Positions 26,837 to 35,143 of a stretch of DNA of 64,000 bases are shown here, in pieces. The notes under the pieces are model-generated. The model was not told the DNA's origin. It worked only from the letters and a program-made list of their open reading frames with translations, and made no database searches. Each line of letters begins with the position of its first letter. Within the stretch, counting starts at the first letter, position 1. The position numbers and the translations under genes are program-made. The stretch is taken from NCBI GenBank assembly GCA_963827735.1, contig CAWHBO010000002.1, forward strand, positions 1 through 64,000, written 5' to 3'. Source of the stretch: CAWHBO01 sp963827735. Its GTDB lineage: Bacteria > Patescibacteriota > Patescibacteriia > Patescibacteriales > UBA12075.

Positions 26837-27268
26837 TCAAACTCCCATTTCTCCCAGTGTTTCCGCGATTTCCGCGCTTTCTTTTTCCGCTCCGGTTTTA
26901 TATTTCTCCCATGCATCTTCATCCCATATTTCCAAACGATCAAAAAGCCCTGCAACAACGGCTTTTTTCTTGAGCCCGGCATATCTGGAAAGGTAATCGG
27001 GTATATTTATCCTGCCTTGACTGTCAACATTTACATCCATGGCTCCCGCAAGCATCAAGCGTGAAAAAGCCCTGGCCTTGGCTTGGCTTACCGGCAGATT
27101 TGATAATTTTACGGCAATCTTTTCCCAAGCCTCTTTTGAATATAAAAAAAGGCAGCTATCAATGCCGCGCGTAACCACCGCGCCGCTTTTAAGCTGATCG
27201 CGGAATTTGGCCGGGACAGCCATCCTGCCTTTGTCGTCTAAGTTGTGTTTATATTCACCGATGAACAT
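26837..27268 (-). CDS. mraZ: MraZ, DNA-binding regulator of the division cluster
   Basis: The 143-residue protein has the two SpoVT/AbrB-like MraZ repeats, each ending in the conserved pattern: EYKHNLDDKGRMAVPAKFRD (residues ~5-24) and AMDVNVDSQGRINIPDYLSR (~76-95). It is first in the mraZ-rsmH-ftsL-ftsI-murF cluster. MraZ proteins repress their own operon by binding three direct repeats spaced 10 nt; exactly such boxes lie downstream of the promoter at 27657-27685, with a leader of about 380 nt in between. Confidence 0.95.
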   Translation of the reverse strand: MFIGEYKHNLDDKGRMAVPAKFRDQLKSGAVVTRGIDSCLFLYSKEAWEKIAVKLSNLPVSQAKARAFSRLMLAGAMDVNVDSQGRINIPDYLSRYAGLKKKAVVAGLFDRLEIWDEDAWEKYKTGAEKESAEIAETLGEMGV

Positions 27269-27315
27269 TGATTCAGTGGTTAAAAGCTGCTAAATTCGTA
27301 TTTTGGCAACTACAA

Positions 27316-27344
27316 GCGCAGATACCGAAAATCAATATCTGCGC
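27316..27344 (-). promoter_or_regulatory. Leader hairpin in mraZ 5' UTR (9 bp)
   Basis: A perfect stem GCGCAGATA/TATCTGCGC with an 11-nt loop lies 48 nt upstream of the mraZ start. It is the last of several hairpins in the mraZ leader. Confidence 0.7.
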
Positions 27345-27382
27345 ATGAGGATTTTGAATTGTACACGACAAGCATTGGCAGT

Positions 27383-27444
27383 CGTCCGTTTTAGGACGAA
27401 AGAGGAGGCCGATCTCTAGGATTTCCCCTAATGATCAGACCCCT
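27383..27444 (-). ncRNA. Structured block of mraZ leader: 42-nt hairpin plus short hairpin
   Basis: On the - strand, 27444-27403 folds into a long imperfect hairpin (AGGGGTCTGATC pairing with GATCGGCCTCCT, inner TAGG/CCTA, loop GGAAAT). A 5-bp hairpin CGTCC/GGACG follows (27383-27398). The block is much richer in G and C than its surroundings, which suggests a conserved RNA element in the 5' UTR of the division operon. No known riboswitch was recognised. Confidence 0.5.
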
Positions 27445-27513
27445 TCTTCGCCTTAATTTTTTAAAGATTTAAGCATCCCCATGCTTTTTTTCTTTTTGTT
27501 TTATTTTGTTTTT

Positions 27514-27540
27514 GACCGGCGCGAATTGTCTAGGCCAGTC
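27514..27540 (-). promoter_or_regulatory. Leader hairpin in mraZ 5' UTR (7 bp)
   Basis: GACTGGC pairs with GCCGGTC (one G-U) around a 13-nt loop on the - strand. Its flanks are purine-rich and unstructured, so it stands out within the early leader. Confidence 0.55.
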
Positions 27541-27621
27541 CTTATTTTAATTTTTGTTTTCGCTCTTTTATTTTTGTTTTACCTTTCTCGTGCTTTCTGC
27601 ATGAGAGGATCTTTGGTGATT

Positions 27622-27646
27622 CTCCATAATTCCCCACTTATCACCA
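27622..27646 (-). promoter_or_regulatory. Three MraZ boxes (TGGNG, 10-nt period)
   Basis: On the - strand TGGTG, TGGGG and TGGAG occur with exact 5-nt spacers (+ strand 27642-27646, 27632-27636, 27622-27626). This is the architecture of MraZ operators (TGGGN repeats every 10 nt in enterobacteria). They lie roughly +4 to +28 relative to the promoter's expected start site, where bound MraZ would repress the cluster. Confidence 0.75.
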
Positions 27647-27656
27647 ACTTACTTTT

Positions 27657-27685
27657 AGTATATACCACTTTCTACCTAAAGTCAA
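27657..27685 (-). promoter_or_regulatory. Promoter of the mraZ division cluster
   Basis: On the - strand TTGACT (27685-27680) and TATACT (27662-27657) are separated by 17 bp. Transcription is expected to start near 27650, giving a leader of about 380 nt before mraZ. Confidence 0.8.
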
Positions 27686-27736
27686 CACTCTCCCACCACA
27701 TAAATATAACTAATATTTAAATAAAAAATAACAAAA

Positions 27737-27766
27737 AAAATACCCTCCTTTTAAGGTGGGTATTTT
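27737..27766 (-). terminator. Intrinsic terminator of the tsaB unit
   Basis: Arms 27737-27750 and 27753-27766 pair over 14 bp with one mismatch (core TACCC/GGGTA). On the - strand the stem is followed by eight T. It separates the FnIII-tsaB transcript from the mraZ promoter. Confidence 0.88.
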
Positions 27767-27819
27767 ATCCACTTTTTAATAAACTGAATATGCCCTTTTT
27801 CAACATTTCATCCACAATC

Positions 27820-28185
27820 TTATTTTTTGGGCTGTGTTATTCGCGGTTCCTCTGAATAATTCGGATTAACCAAATTTATATTTTCAATTTTTATGTTCCG
27901 TTCTTTTTCGTTTGTTACAGGAACACCCAAGGCGTATGCTAAGGAGTTTGCGGTAACGACGCCGATCCTGAGAGACGTAAAAGAATCGCCTGAACTTTTT
28001 ACACTAACTTTACTGATATCATTCAAGGACAATCCATTGTCCCGCAACAAACGTTCAATCGCCGGCAACAATTTTTCGGCCTGAGAATGCTTGGCTTCAA
28101 ATTCTACATGCGCAATCATGTGTTCTTGTTCCCTTAAGGCCAGGGCGATTATGGGACTTTTTGAAGTGTCAATTGAAAGTATCAT
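27820..28185 (-). CDS. tsaB: TsaB-like protein, shortened
   Basis: The 121-residue protein has the ASKHA-fold start ILSIDTSKSPIIALAL, HSQAEKLLPAIERLL and the conserved SLRIGVVTANSLAYALGVPV, typical of TsaB (YeaZ). TsaB partners TsaD in N6-threonylcarbamoyladenosine synthesis on tRNA. Full-length TsaB is about 220-230 residues; the second ASKHA lobe is missing here, a state common in CPR genomes. It starts 8 nt after the stop of the FnIII gene and ends at a terminator. Confidence 0.82.
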   Translation of the reverse strand: MILSIDTSKSPIIALALREQEHMIAHVEFEAKHSQAEKLLPAIERLLRDNGLSLNDISKVSVKSSGDSFTSLRIGVVTANSLAYALGVPVTNEKERNIKIENINLVNPNYSEEPRITQPKK

Positions 28186-28193
28186 GTATTACT

Positions 28194-29777
28194 TTAATTA
28201 TAATTTCCCCCTGCCGGGTAAAAATTTAAATGGGTTTGGCTGATTGTTAAAATATCAGCGGTGTTAAAGCCATTCCTTTTAAACGTTGATTCTGATATAA
28301 GCTGTTTCTTGCCCTGATTAAGGTAAAAAACATCTTTACCCAAGGTTTTAACAAATTTAATTTCTTGGTATGAATCCAAGTCTGACTGGCTGATTGTGAC
28401 AATGTTTCCCCATTTGTTGGACGCATAGGAGTTAAAGACAGCCGGCGAGGGCAAGGCGATTTTCATCCAATTGCCGTTTGCTCTTTGGCTTATATAAAAG
28501 ACGGTTGCAGAATCAGGAGACTTAACAAGATGGACTTCCGGATATCTTGCGATCTCCGGCCAGCTGGTGGTCTTAACATCGGAATTGGAAAATCCATACT
28601 CCTTCAAAGAAGCGGCTGACACAATTTGGTGTCTTTGATTTCTGGATATCAGCCATATTTTGGAAGAATCAGCAGTTTTCAGGATGGAACGTACGCCCGG
28701 ATATCTTTCATAGTCAACGCCCGCCACAATGATGCTGTCACTTGTTTCAAAAACTTCCTTTGAGTTGCCGTATGAATAAAAAGTGGTGTTGGTTTCTTCA
28801 CTGTCAATGATTGTCTTTGAATTTAAAGGAGTACAAATCGCATATTCATTTTTGAATGAATTTCCGAATATATCCTTCATGTTGATATATAAAGTATAGC
28901 ATGAATCAGGTTCCAAATCAGTAAAAACAAACATGTGATCCACCCCGTAAACAAGGGCGGCCTTCAATGTTTTGCTTCCTTTTTTTTGGCCCTTCAGAGT
29001 AAGCGCACCATTGGCATAGTTGCCGGTTTTAAAAGTGACAACCATTACTTTTGAAGATAGCTGCGTATCGCTTGGCCCATTGGGGCGCAAATGAGTTACC
29101 AAGAGCTTCTTTTCATTTTTCTGCTCTCTTTCATAAGTCGTAAAATTTTTATAATGCAAAGAACTTACGAGCTTGTTGTCATCGGCTGATGATATTCTTA
29201 TGTTATAAGAAGTGCCGGGAGCAAGATTCTTTAAGATCACCAGATGCTCCAACACTTTTTTGTTGTTGTTGGCTTTTTTGTTATACAGCCCGCCTATGCC
29301 GTATTCAACATATGAAGAACCGAGAGTATCTGTGTTCCAGGATATGGTGGCGGCTGTTGCAGAAATATATTTAATCTCAAAATTTGAAATTTGCGGAGGA
29401 ATGCTGCTTCCGACCAGGTCTTTTGTTTCAAAAGACCGCACAAATGTCTCGCTCTTGCTGTTGGCGTTATAACCGATAATTTTATAAAAATATTTATCAT
29501 CTGCGGCTAAATTGCCAATTGCTATTTTATGATATTTTACAGCGCTTTTGTTTTCTTCAATGGTGTTGGATAAAGATCCGGCGGATTTACCGAAAATCAT
29601 TTTCCCAAATGTCGGCACGTCAGTTGTCCAACTGATCGTTACTTCTTGATCGCCTGTTATTTCTTCGGCGATATTCAAAAAATTTATACCGCTGGCGGCA
29701 ATCACATTCAAAGGCATAAGCGCGCTCAGTATCATTAACAGCATAAAAATGATTATTTTTTCTATAGAATTTTTCAT
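28194..29777 (-). CDS. Secreted protein with FnIII-like domains and C-terminal WLI repeats
   Basis: The 527-residue exported protein has a signal peptide (residues 1-27, ending VIAASG). Two fibronectin-III-like domains follow (~30-120 and ~128-218; VTISWTTDVPTFGKM and ATISWNTDTLGSSYVEYG), then an Ig-like middle region. The end has three ~55-residue repeats of the form 'IWLISRNQRHQIVSAASLKEYGF..SDV....W..I..YPE'. The same repeat type recurs in the protein at 53177-54799. It is probably surface-located and adhesive. A strong promoter precedes it and tsaB follows in the same unit. Confidence 0.78.
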   Translation of the reverse strand: MKNSIEKIIIFMLLMILSALMPLNVIAASGINFLNIAEEITGDQEVTISWTTDVPTFGKMIFGKSAGSLSNTIEENKSAVKYHKIAIGNLAADDKYFYKIIGYNANSKSETFVRSFETKDLVGSSIPPQISNFEIKYISATAATISWNTDTLGSSYVEYGIGGLYNKKANNNKKVLEHLVILKNLAPGTSYNIRISSADDNKLVSSLHYKNFTTYEREQKNEKKLLVTHLRPNGPSDTQLSSKVMVVTFKTGNYANGALTLKGQKKGSKTLKAALVYGVDHMFVFTDLEPDSCYTLYINMKDIFGNSFKNEYAICTPLNSKTIIDSEETNTTFYSYGNSKEVFETSDSIIVAGVDYERYPGVRSILKTADSSKIWLISRNQRHQIVSAASLKEYGFSNSDVKTTSWPEIARYPEVHLVKSPDSATVFYISQRANGNWMKIALPSPAVFNSYASNKWGNIVTISQSDLDSYQEIKFVKTLGKDVFYLNQGKKQLISESTFKRNGFNTADILTISQTHLNFYPAGGNYN

Positions 29778-29822
29778 AAAAATTTAATTTTATTAGCTTT
29801 AATCTAAAAAGATTTATATATT

Positions 29823-29851
29823 AATATAACATATTTTTTTATATATGTCAA
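29823..29851 (-). promoter_or_regulatory. Promoter of the FnIII protein gene
   Basis: On the - strand TTGACA (29851-29846) and TATATT (29828-29823) are 17 bp apart, about 45 nt before the start codon. Confidence 0.78.
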
Positions 29852-29917
29852 CATTTAAAGATGTATTTTTCTGTTTTTTTATAATATTCAAAAATTTATT
29901 TGTTATTAGCAAAAAAA

Positions 29918-29950
29918 AATAAAAGCAAACATTAGCTGATTGCTTTTATT
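29918..29950 (-). terminator. Intrinsic terminator after the coiled membrane protein gene
   Basis: An 11-bp stem AATAAAAGCAA/TTGCTTTTATT with an 11-nt loop lies 27 nt after the stop; on the - strand it is followed by a run of T. Confidence 0.85.
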
Positions 29951-29976
29951 AAAAATATAATTTATCAAAATTTGCT

Positions 29977-31470
29977 TTATTTCTTTATTTCAATTTGAAT
30001 TCTGTCGTTAAGTTTCGGCACTCTTTTTATGAATGAGGGATAAAACATAACTTCAAAACCGGCAATTTCAGGTATGCTTGAAAGATAAGTTTCAAGCTGA
30101 CGTTCATTGAGGCCAATGATATTTTCCAATTGTATAATGTCATAATCTTGCTTTAGACTCACCTTCCCCTCAAAGGTCGCGCTGATAACAGCTGACCCTT
30201 CACTCTCGTTATAGCTGTTTAGGGCGTAAATTATATTTTCTTTGTCAAAGCTGATCATTTCCTTGCTTTCAGGCAAAGAGGAAACAAATTTATCTTGAGC
30301 CATGTTCGCGGCTTGTTCATTGTTAAATGCCACCACCACTATTTTCGCATCCATGGAAGCGATAAATTTATCAAGCACATCGCCTGTTTTGGCATTTACT
30401 GAATATTTGATAGAATCTTCATCAATCTTATACAAGATCTGTCCATAATCTTTATAATCCTCATTAACTTTTATTTTTGCTTCCGTTAACATTCGCTCCT
30501 TCAAATCACGGATGGTGTTTTCCGTATCTGAATCAACAACATATTTTTTTACCTTTTTTTGATAAACAACCGCTTCTTTGCTTTCTGCAAAAATTTTATC
30601 CTGCAGTCCTGCCCAAAGTCCGGGAATGGTAAATTTTGTCGGATCAATCGCCATTTCTGCGCTTGGTTCATCGGCGTAAATCTCTACGCTTATAGTCCCT
30701 CCTGCCGGGATGTTCACCGTGTTTTTCAGCCTAAACAGCTTCCCATCGGCTGAAATTATCCTGGTTGTGGCCACCAAGGGCTGATTTTTTGAATAATTGT
30801 TTATTATGTTAACAATTCCAACCGCTTCCTCTCCGATAACCTCTTCGCCTGTCGCGTCATATTCTTTTTCTTTCGTTATGCTGATGTTTTTTACAAGCCC
30901 TTTGATTGAATTCGTGCCGGCGAAAGCTTGGTTGTCCATATCAACCACGTCAAAAATCATATTGTTGCTGATTCTTTCTTGATTCGGGATTAAGGTTATT
31001 TTTACCTTGGCTACTGAAAAATATATCACTCCCAAAACAAGGATCGCCGTCAAAAAAATAAAAAAATAAGCGATTTTTTTGTACATTTTTATATTGTGCT
31101 TTACTTCGCGCACAACCGTTTCCTTCTCTTCCTTCCCGGTCTCTTCGTCCGCATCTTTTTTTTCTTCTTTCGTGATCACATCTTTCACCAAATTGCTTTT
31201 TTCTGAAAAAATCTTTTCAATCTTTTCCTCAGCGCTTGCCGCCGACGACGAAAACTTCTTTACCGGCTTCAAAGGGACGGCCTCGTCCATATCAGGTACG
31301 ATCGCTTTTGGAAAAGTTTTTGCCGTTGATTTTTTTTCGGGCTTTGGTTTTTTTACAGCAGCCAACGGCTTTTTAACGGCAGGCTCTTTCTTGGTTTTTT
31401 TGGTGGAAACACCTTCTTCAATTGCATCCAAATCTTCCACCGGAATTTTTATTGATTCTTTAAGAGGCAT
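29977..31470 (-). CDS. Membrane-anchored CPR protein with baseplate-J-like external region
   Basis: The 497-residue protein has a ~120-residue Lys/Glu/Pro-rich cytoplasmic tail, one membrane helix (IAYFFIFLTAILVLGVIYFSV, ~133-153) and a ~340-residue external region. Its centre (EEAVGIVNIINNYSKNQPLV, then TRIISADGKLFRLKNTVNIPAGG) resembles baseplate J/gp47-like segments found in a common CPR membrane protein family. Function unknown; a surface or envelope assembly role is inferred. It is a single gene between dnaE and the FnIII gene with its own terminator. Confidence 0.7.
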   Translation of the reverse strand: MPLKESIKIPVEDLDAIEEGVSTKKTKKEPAVKKPLAAVKKPKPEKKSTAKTFPKAIVPDMDEAVPLKPVKKFSSSAASAEEKIEKIFSEKSNLVKDVITKEEKKDADEETGKEEKETVVREVKHNIKMYKKIAYFFIFLTAILVLGVIYFSVAKVKITLIPNQERISNNMIFDVVDMDNQAFAGTNSIKGLVKNISITKEKEYDATGEEVIGEEAVGIVNIINNYSKNQPLVATTRIISADGKLFRLKNTVNIPAGGTISVEIYADEPSAEMAIDPTKFTIPGLWAGLQDKIFAESKEAVVYQKKVKKYVVDSDTENTIRDLKERMLTEAKIKVNEDYKDYGQILYKIDEDSIKYSVNAKTGDVLDKFIASMDAKIVVVAFNNEQAANMAQDKFVSSLPESKEMISFDKENIIYALNSYNESEGSAVISATFEGKVSLKQDYDIIQLENIIGLNERQLETYLSSIPEIAGFEVMFYPSFIKRVPKLNDRIQIEIKK

Positions 31471-31563
31471 AAAATTTTTTCGTCCTTATTTAAAATTTAA
31501 ATAAAGCATTTTAAATTTATTCTGAATTTATTATAACATCATACATGAAAAAAGTCTAACCGC

Positions 31564-34500
31564 TCATTTCATTTTTGCCAATTGGATTTTCTCTCCCAGT
31601 CGATTTTTTATTTCAGTTATCAAGAAGGGTCCGTTGTTCACAAAAAATTCCGTCTCAATGATCTTTTTTTCTCCATTCAAATTAATTTCAAAATATACCT
31701 TATTTTCCCCTTTATGCTTGGAAAAAATCTCCTTTAACTTTTCAAGGCCTTGCGCGCTTATACCCTCTCCAAAAATGATTCTCAAGTCGCCGCCGTTGGC
31801 GTATGAACTCGCGTGCGAACCTAAGCTAGCGCCAAAATCCGCTTTTTTAAATTTATCCAAAACTTCATTGATCTTTTTTAAACTGACGCGCATGGCGGTA
31901 TTGGCTAAAATTTTTATATCCTGATCCTTGTTTGAGGTTTTTCCTTGGCAGATAATCGCTTTCCCCTCCTCCCAGACAGTATAAGTGGTCTTGTACAGAT
32001 TTGGGAAAATAAGCACTTCGGCGCTTCCGCCGTCATCTTCAATCTTAACAAACAGCATCGCCTGGTTGTTTCTGGTGATTATTTTCTGAATCTTTACGAT
32101 TATTCCGGCTACATTCACCTGTTTGTCATTGCCCAGAGCATTTAAAGATTTAAGCGGTGAAGTTAAATGCGCCAAATGCTTTTTGTAATCGGAATAAGGA
32201 TGGGCGGTGATATACAGCCCGAGGAGTTCTTTTTCCCAAGCTAATTTTTCTTGTTTGCCTGTTGGCGGGCAATCATCCATCTTGATTTTTGAATCTGCTA
32301 CGAGAGGGGTATCGGAAAACAAGCTTGTCTGTCCATTGTTTTTTGTTTTCACGATCTCTTTGTTGTATGCCAGCAAATTTTCAATGTTGCCGAGCAGATA
32401 TCCGCGTTCTCCGAATTTTGACAAAGCGCCGGTCTTGATAAGGCTCTCCAATGATTTTTTGTTCATATCTTTATCAGTGATCCTTTCCAGAAGGTCGCTT
32501 ATGCTTTTATACGGACCGTTTTTCTTCCGCTCATCAATAAATTCCTTAGCGATATGCTCTCCGATGTTTTTGATCGCATTGAGTCCAAAACGGATCTTGT
32601 TCACTTTCTCGCCCTCCTGAGCGCTTTCGTTCTTATCCGTACCGCTGGTTACCACGGTAAATGATTCAAAGGACTGATTGATGTCCGGCCTTGTCACTTC
32701 AATGCCCATCCGCTGGCATTCATCAATCTCAATGGCCACTCGGTCGGTGTTCTGCTGGTCAGATGTCAGAAGCGCTGCCATGAACTCTGTGGGAAAATGC
32801 TTTTTAAGGTATGCAGTCTGATATCCGATCATCGCATAGCAAGCGGCATGCGAACGGTTAAATCCGTAGCCGGCAAACGGTTCAATAAACGAAAAAATCT
32901 TTTTTGCCAGATCTGATGATATGCCATTCTGGACGCAGCCGTCAATGAATTTTTCTTTCTGCTTGTTGAGAAGCTTCTCAATTTTCTTACCCACGGCTTT
33001 TCTAAGCACATCGGCTTCAGCCATCGTAAATCCCGCCAGATCGCGAGCCATCTGCATGACTTGCTCTTGATAAATGGCAACTCCATAAGTCTTGGCCAAA
33101 ATGGGCTCCAATTTTTCATGAAGATAAGCAGGTTTTTTTCTTCCTTGTTTTCCCGCGATATAATCAGGAATCCATTCCATCGGACCAGGACGATACAAAG
33201 CAACCATGGCGATGATATCTTCAAATTCCGTTGGCCTGAGCTCGCGCAAATATCTTTTCATGCCGCTGGATTCAAACTGGAAAACCCCCGTTGTTTCGCC
33301 ATCTTGAAAAAGCTTGTAGGTATCTTGATCGTCCAATGGAATCTTTTCAATTTCAATGTCAATCCCCCTGGTTTTTTTTATGATCCTGATGGCTGATTCA
33401 ATTATGGTAAGATTTTTCAGGCCAAGGAAATCCATTTTCAGGAGGCCCAAATCTTCAACCGGATGCAAAGAATACTGGGAGACGACGCTTCTGTCGGCAG
33501 ACGACGCAAATTGCAGCGGCACGTATTCATTCAAAGGTTTTTCTGTGATCAGAACGCCGCAAGCATGAGTGGAAGCGTGGCGGGCCACTCCTTCCAGGCG
33601 CAAGGCATAATCAATGATCTTTTTCGCCATCTCATTGTTCTTGTAAAAATCTTTGAGTTCCGGCACGGTCTTAAGCCCCGTTTCCAAATTGGTAAACATC
33701 GGGATGGCCTTGGCCAGCTTATCGCAAAAATCATAAGGCGCGCCCAAAACCCTTCCCACGTCCCTGACAGCGGCGCGCGCCGCCATGGTACCGAAGGTGA
33801 TGATTTGGGAAACATGGTCTTTGCCGTATTTGCCCTCAACATATTTTATCACTTCGTCGCGCCTGACATCGGCGAAATCAAGATCAATATCAGGCATGGA
33901 TATCCTGTCCGGATTTAAAAACCTTTCAAAAAGCAATCCATACTTAAGCGGATCCAAATTTGTGATTTCCGTTAAAAAACAGACCAAAGAACCGGCAGCC
34001 GATCCCCTTCCCGGCCCAACCACAATGCTCTGCTTTTTTGCCCAGCCGACGAAATCGGCAACAATCAAAAAATATGACGGCCATCCCATCTTCTTGATAA
34101 CAGACAGTTCGTAGTCCATCCTGTCTCTTATCTCTTGATCAATTTCCGCATATGTTTTTCCGTACCGGATCATGACGCCGTCTTCACAAATTTTCCTCAG
34201 ATATGAATCGGTGTCAAAACCATCTGGCACTTCAAAGTAAGGCAGCTGAATTTTCCCGAGCTCAATTTCCACATTGCATTTTTCCGCAATCTTCAAAGTG
34301 TTTTCAATCGCTTCCGGAACATCTTTGAAGTCATTGATCATTTGGCGATTGGGCCGCATTGAATAATCGCCCCCAAGCATATTCATCCTGTCAGCGTCTT
34401 CCCGCTTTTTCTTGTTTTGCAGGCATAAAAGAATGTCTTGCGCTTCGTCATCTTTTTTATCCAGATAATGGATATCATTGGTTGCCACCAACGGCACTCC

Positions 34501-35094
34501 CAGTTCTTTTGAGAATCTTTTCAAGGCGGCATTGACTTTAATCTGCTCGGGAAGATTCAGGTGGTGCATCAGCTCCAGATAATAATTGCCTTCGCCAAAG
34601 AGTTCTTTATATTCCAAAATCCTGGCTTTGGCTTTTTCTTCTTTTCCGTGGCGGATTAAAGTCGGGATTTCACCGCCCAGACAAGCCGAGCATGCAATCA
34701 GGCCTTCATGATGTTTTTGCAAAACTTCCCAGTCTATCCTCGGCTTATAATAAAAACCTTCCAAATAAGCGATTGACACCAGCTTTAAAAGATTTTTATA
34801 ACCGATGTTATCTTTAGCCAGAAGCAAGAGATGATAGCTGTTCTTCTCATCATCTTTCGTTATCTTGTTCAGCCTGGAAACTGGGGCTAAATACGTCTCC
34901 ACGCCGATGATCGGCTTGATTCCGGCTTTCTTGCACTTTTGATAAAATTCAATGACGCCATAAAGAGAGCCATGGTCAGTGATGGCGACAGCCGGAGAAC
35001 CTTCGCTTTTTGCGCGCTCAATCAACTCATCGATCTTGGTTAGACCGTCAAGCAATGAATAGTGAGTGTGCACATGGAGATGGACAAAGCTCAT
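31564..35094 (-). CDS. dnaE: DNA polymerase III alpha subunit
   Basis: The 1176-residue replicative polymerase has an N-terminal PHP domain (HLHVHTHYSLLDG, ITDHGSLYG) and a palm with GPGRGSAAGSLVCF and the catalytic MPDIDLDFAD (~residues 395-404). RHASTHACGVLIT, YQEQVMQMA and YGFNRSHAACYAMIGYQTAYLK follow, and a C-terminal OB fold has VAGIIVKIQKIITRNNQAMLF. The length is normal. It starts directly after four ATCAG repeats with a strict 9-nt period. No frameshift is visible. Confidence 0.97.
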   Translation of the reverse strand: MSFVHLHVHTHYSLLDGLTKIDELIERAKSEGSPAVAITDHGSLYGVIEFYQKCKKAGIKPIIGVETYLAPVSRLNKITKDDEKNSYHLLLLAKDNIGYKNLLKLVSIAYLEGFYYKPRIDWEVLQKHHEGLIACSACLGGEIPTLIRHGKEEKAKARILEYKELFGEGNYYLELMHHLNLPEQIKVNAALKRFSKELGVPLVATNDIHYLDKKDDEAQDILLCLQNKKKREDADRMNMLGGDYSMRPNRQMINDFKDVPEAIENTLKIAEKCNVEIELGKIQLPYFEVPDGFDTDSYLRKICEDGVMIRYGKTYAEIDQEIRDRMDYELSVIKKMGWPSYFLIVADFVGWAKKQSIVVGPGRGSAAGSLVCFLTEITNLDPLKYGLLFERFLNPDRISMPDIDLDFADVRRDEVIKYVEGKYGKDHVSQIITFGTMAARAAVRDVGRVLGAPYDFCDKLAKAIPMFTNLETGLKTVPELKDFYKNNEMAKKIIDYALRLEGVARHASTHACGVLITEKPLNEYVPLQFASSADRSVVSQYSLHPVEDLGLLKMDFLGLKNLTIIESAIRIIKKTRGIDIEIEKIPLDDQDTYKLFQDGETTGVFQFESSGMKRYLRELRPTEFEDIIAMVALYRPGPMEWIPDYIAGKQGRKKPAYLHEKLEPILAKTYGVAIYQEQVMQMARDLAGFTMAEADVLRKAVGKKIEKLLNKQKEKFIDGCVQNGISSDLAKKIFSFIEPFAGYGFNRSHAACYAMIGYQTAYLKKHFPTEFMAALLTSDQQNTDRVAIEIDECQRMGIEVTRPDINQSFESFTVVTSGTDKNESAQEGEKVNKIRFGLNAIKNIGEHIAKEFIDERKKNGPYKSISDLLERITDKDMNKKSLESLIKTGALSKFGERGYLLGNIENLLAYNKEIVKTKNNGQTSLFSDTPLVADSKIKMDDCPPTGKQEKLAWEKELLGLYITAHPYSDYKKHLAHLTSPLKSLNALGNDKQVNVAGIIVKIQKIITRNNQAMLFVKIEDDGGSAEVLIFPNLYKTTYTVWEEGKAIICQGKTSNKDQDIKILANTAMRVSLKKINEVLDKFKKADFGASLGSHASSYANGGDLRIIFGEGISAQGLEKLKEIFSKHKGENKVYFEINLNGEKKIIETEFFVNNGPFLITEIKNRLGEKIQLAKMK

Positions 35095-35097
35095 TTT

Positions 35098-35136
35098 TAC
35101 TCTGATTAAACTGATGGCGCTGATAGCGCTGATAAA
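35098..35136 (-). repeat. Four 9-nt ATCAG units just upstream of dnaE
   Basis: On the - strand ATCAG occurs at + strand positions 35129-35133, 35120-35124, 35111-35115 and 35102-35106, exactly 9 nt apart, the first two as ATCAGCGCY. The array ends a few bases before the dnaE ATG. It matches the array before pyk in word, copy number and position. Confidence 0.88.
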
Positions 35137-35143
35137 AATTAAT

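Noticed and set aside
27481..27720. 79-codon hydrophobic ORF on the + strand opposite the mraZ leader
   Set aside because: Low-complexity Phe/Leu composition, no ribosome binding site, and it overlaps the mraZ promoter, MraZ boxes and leader hairpins.
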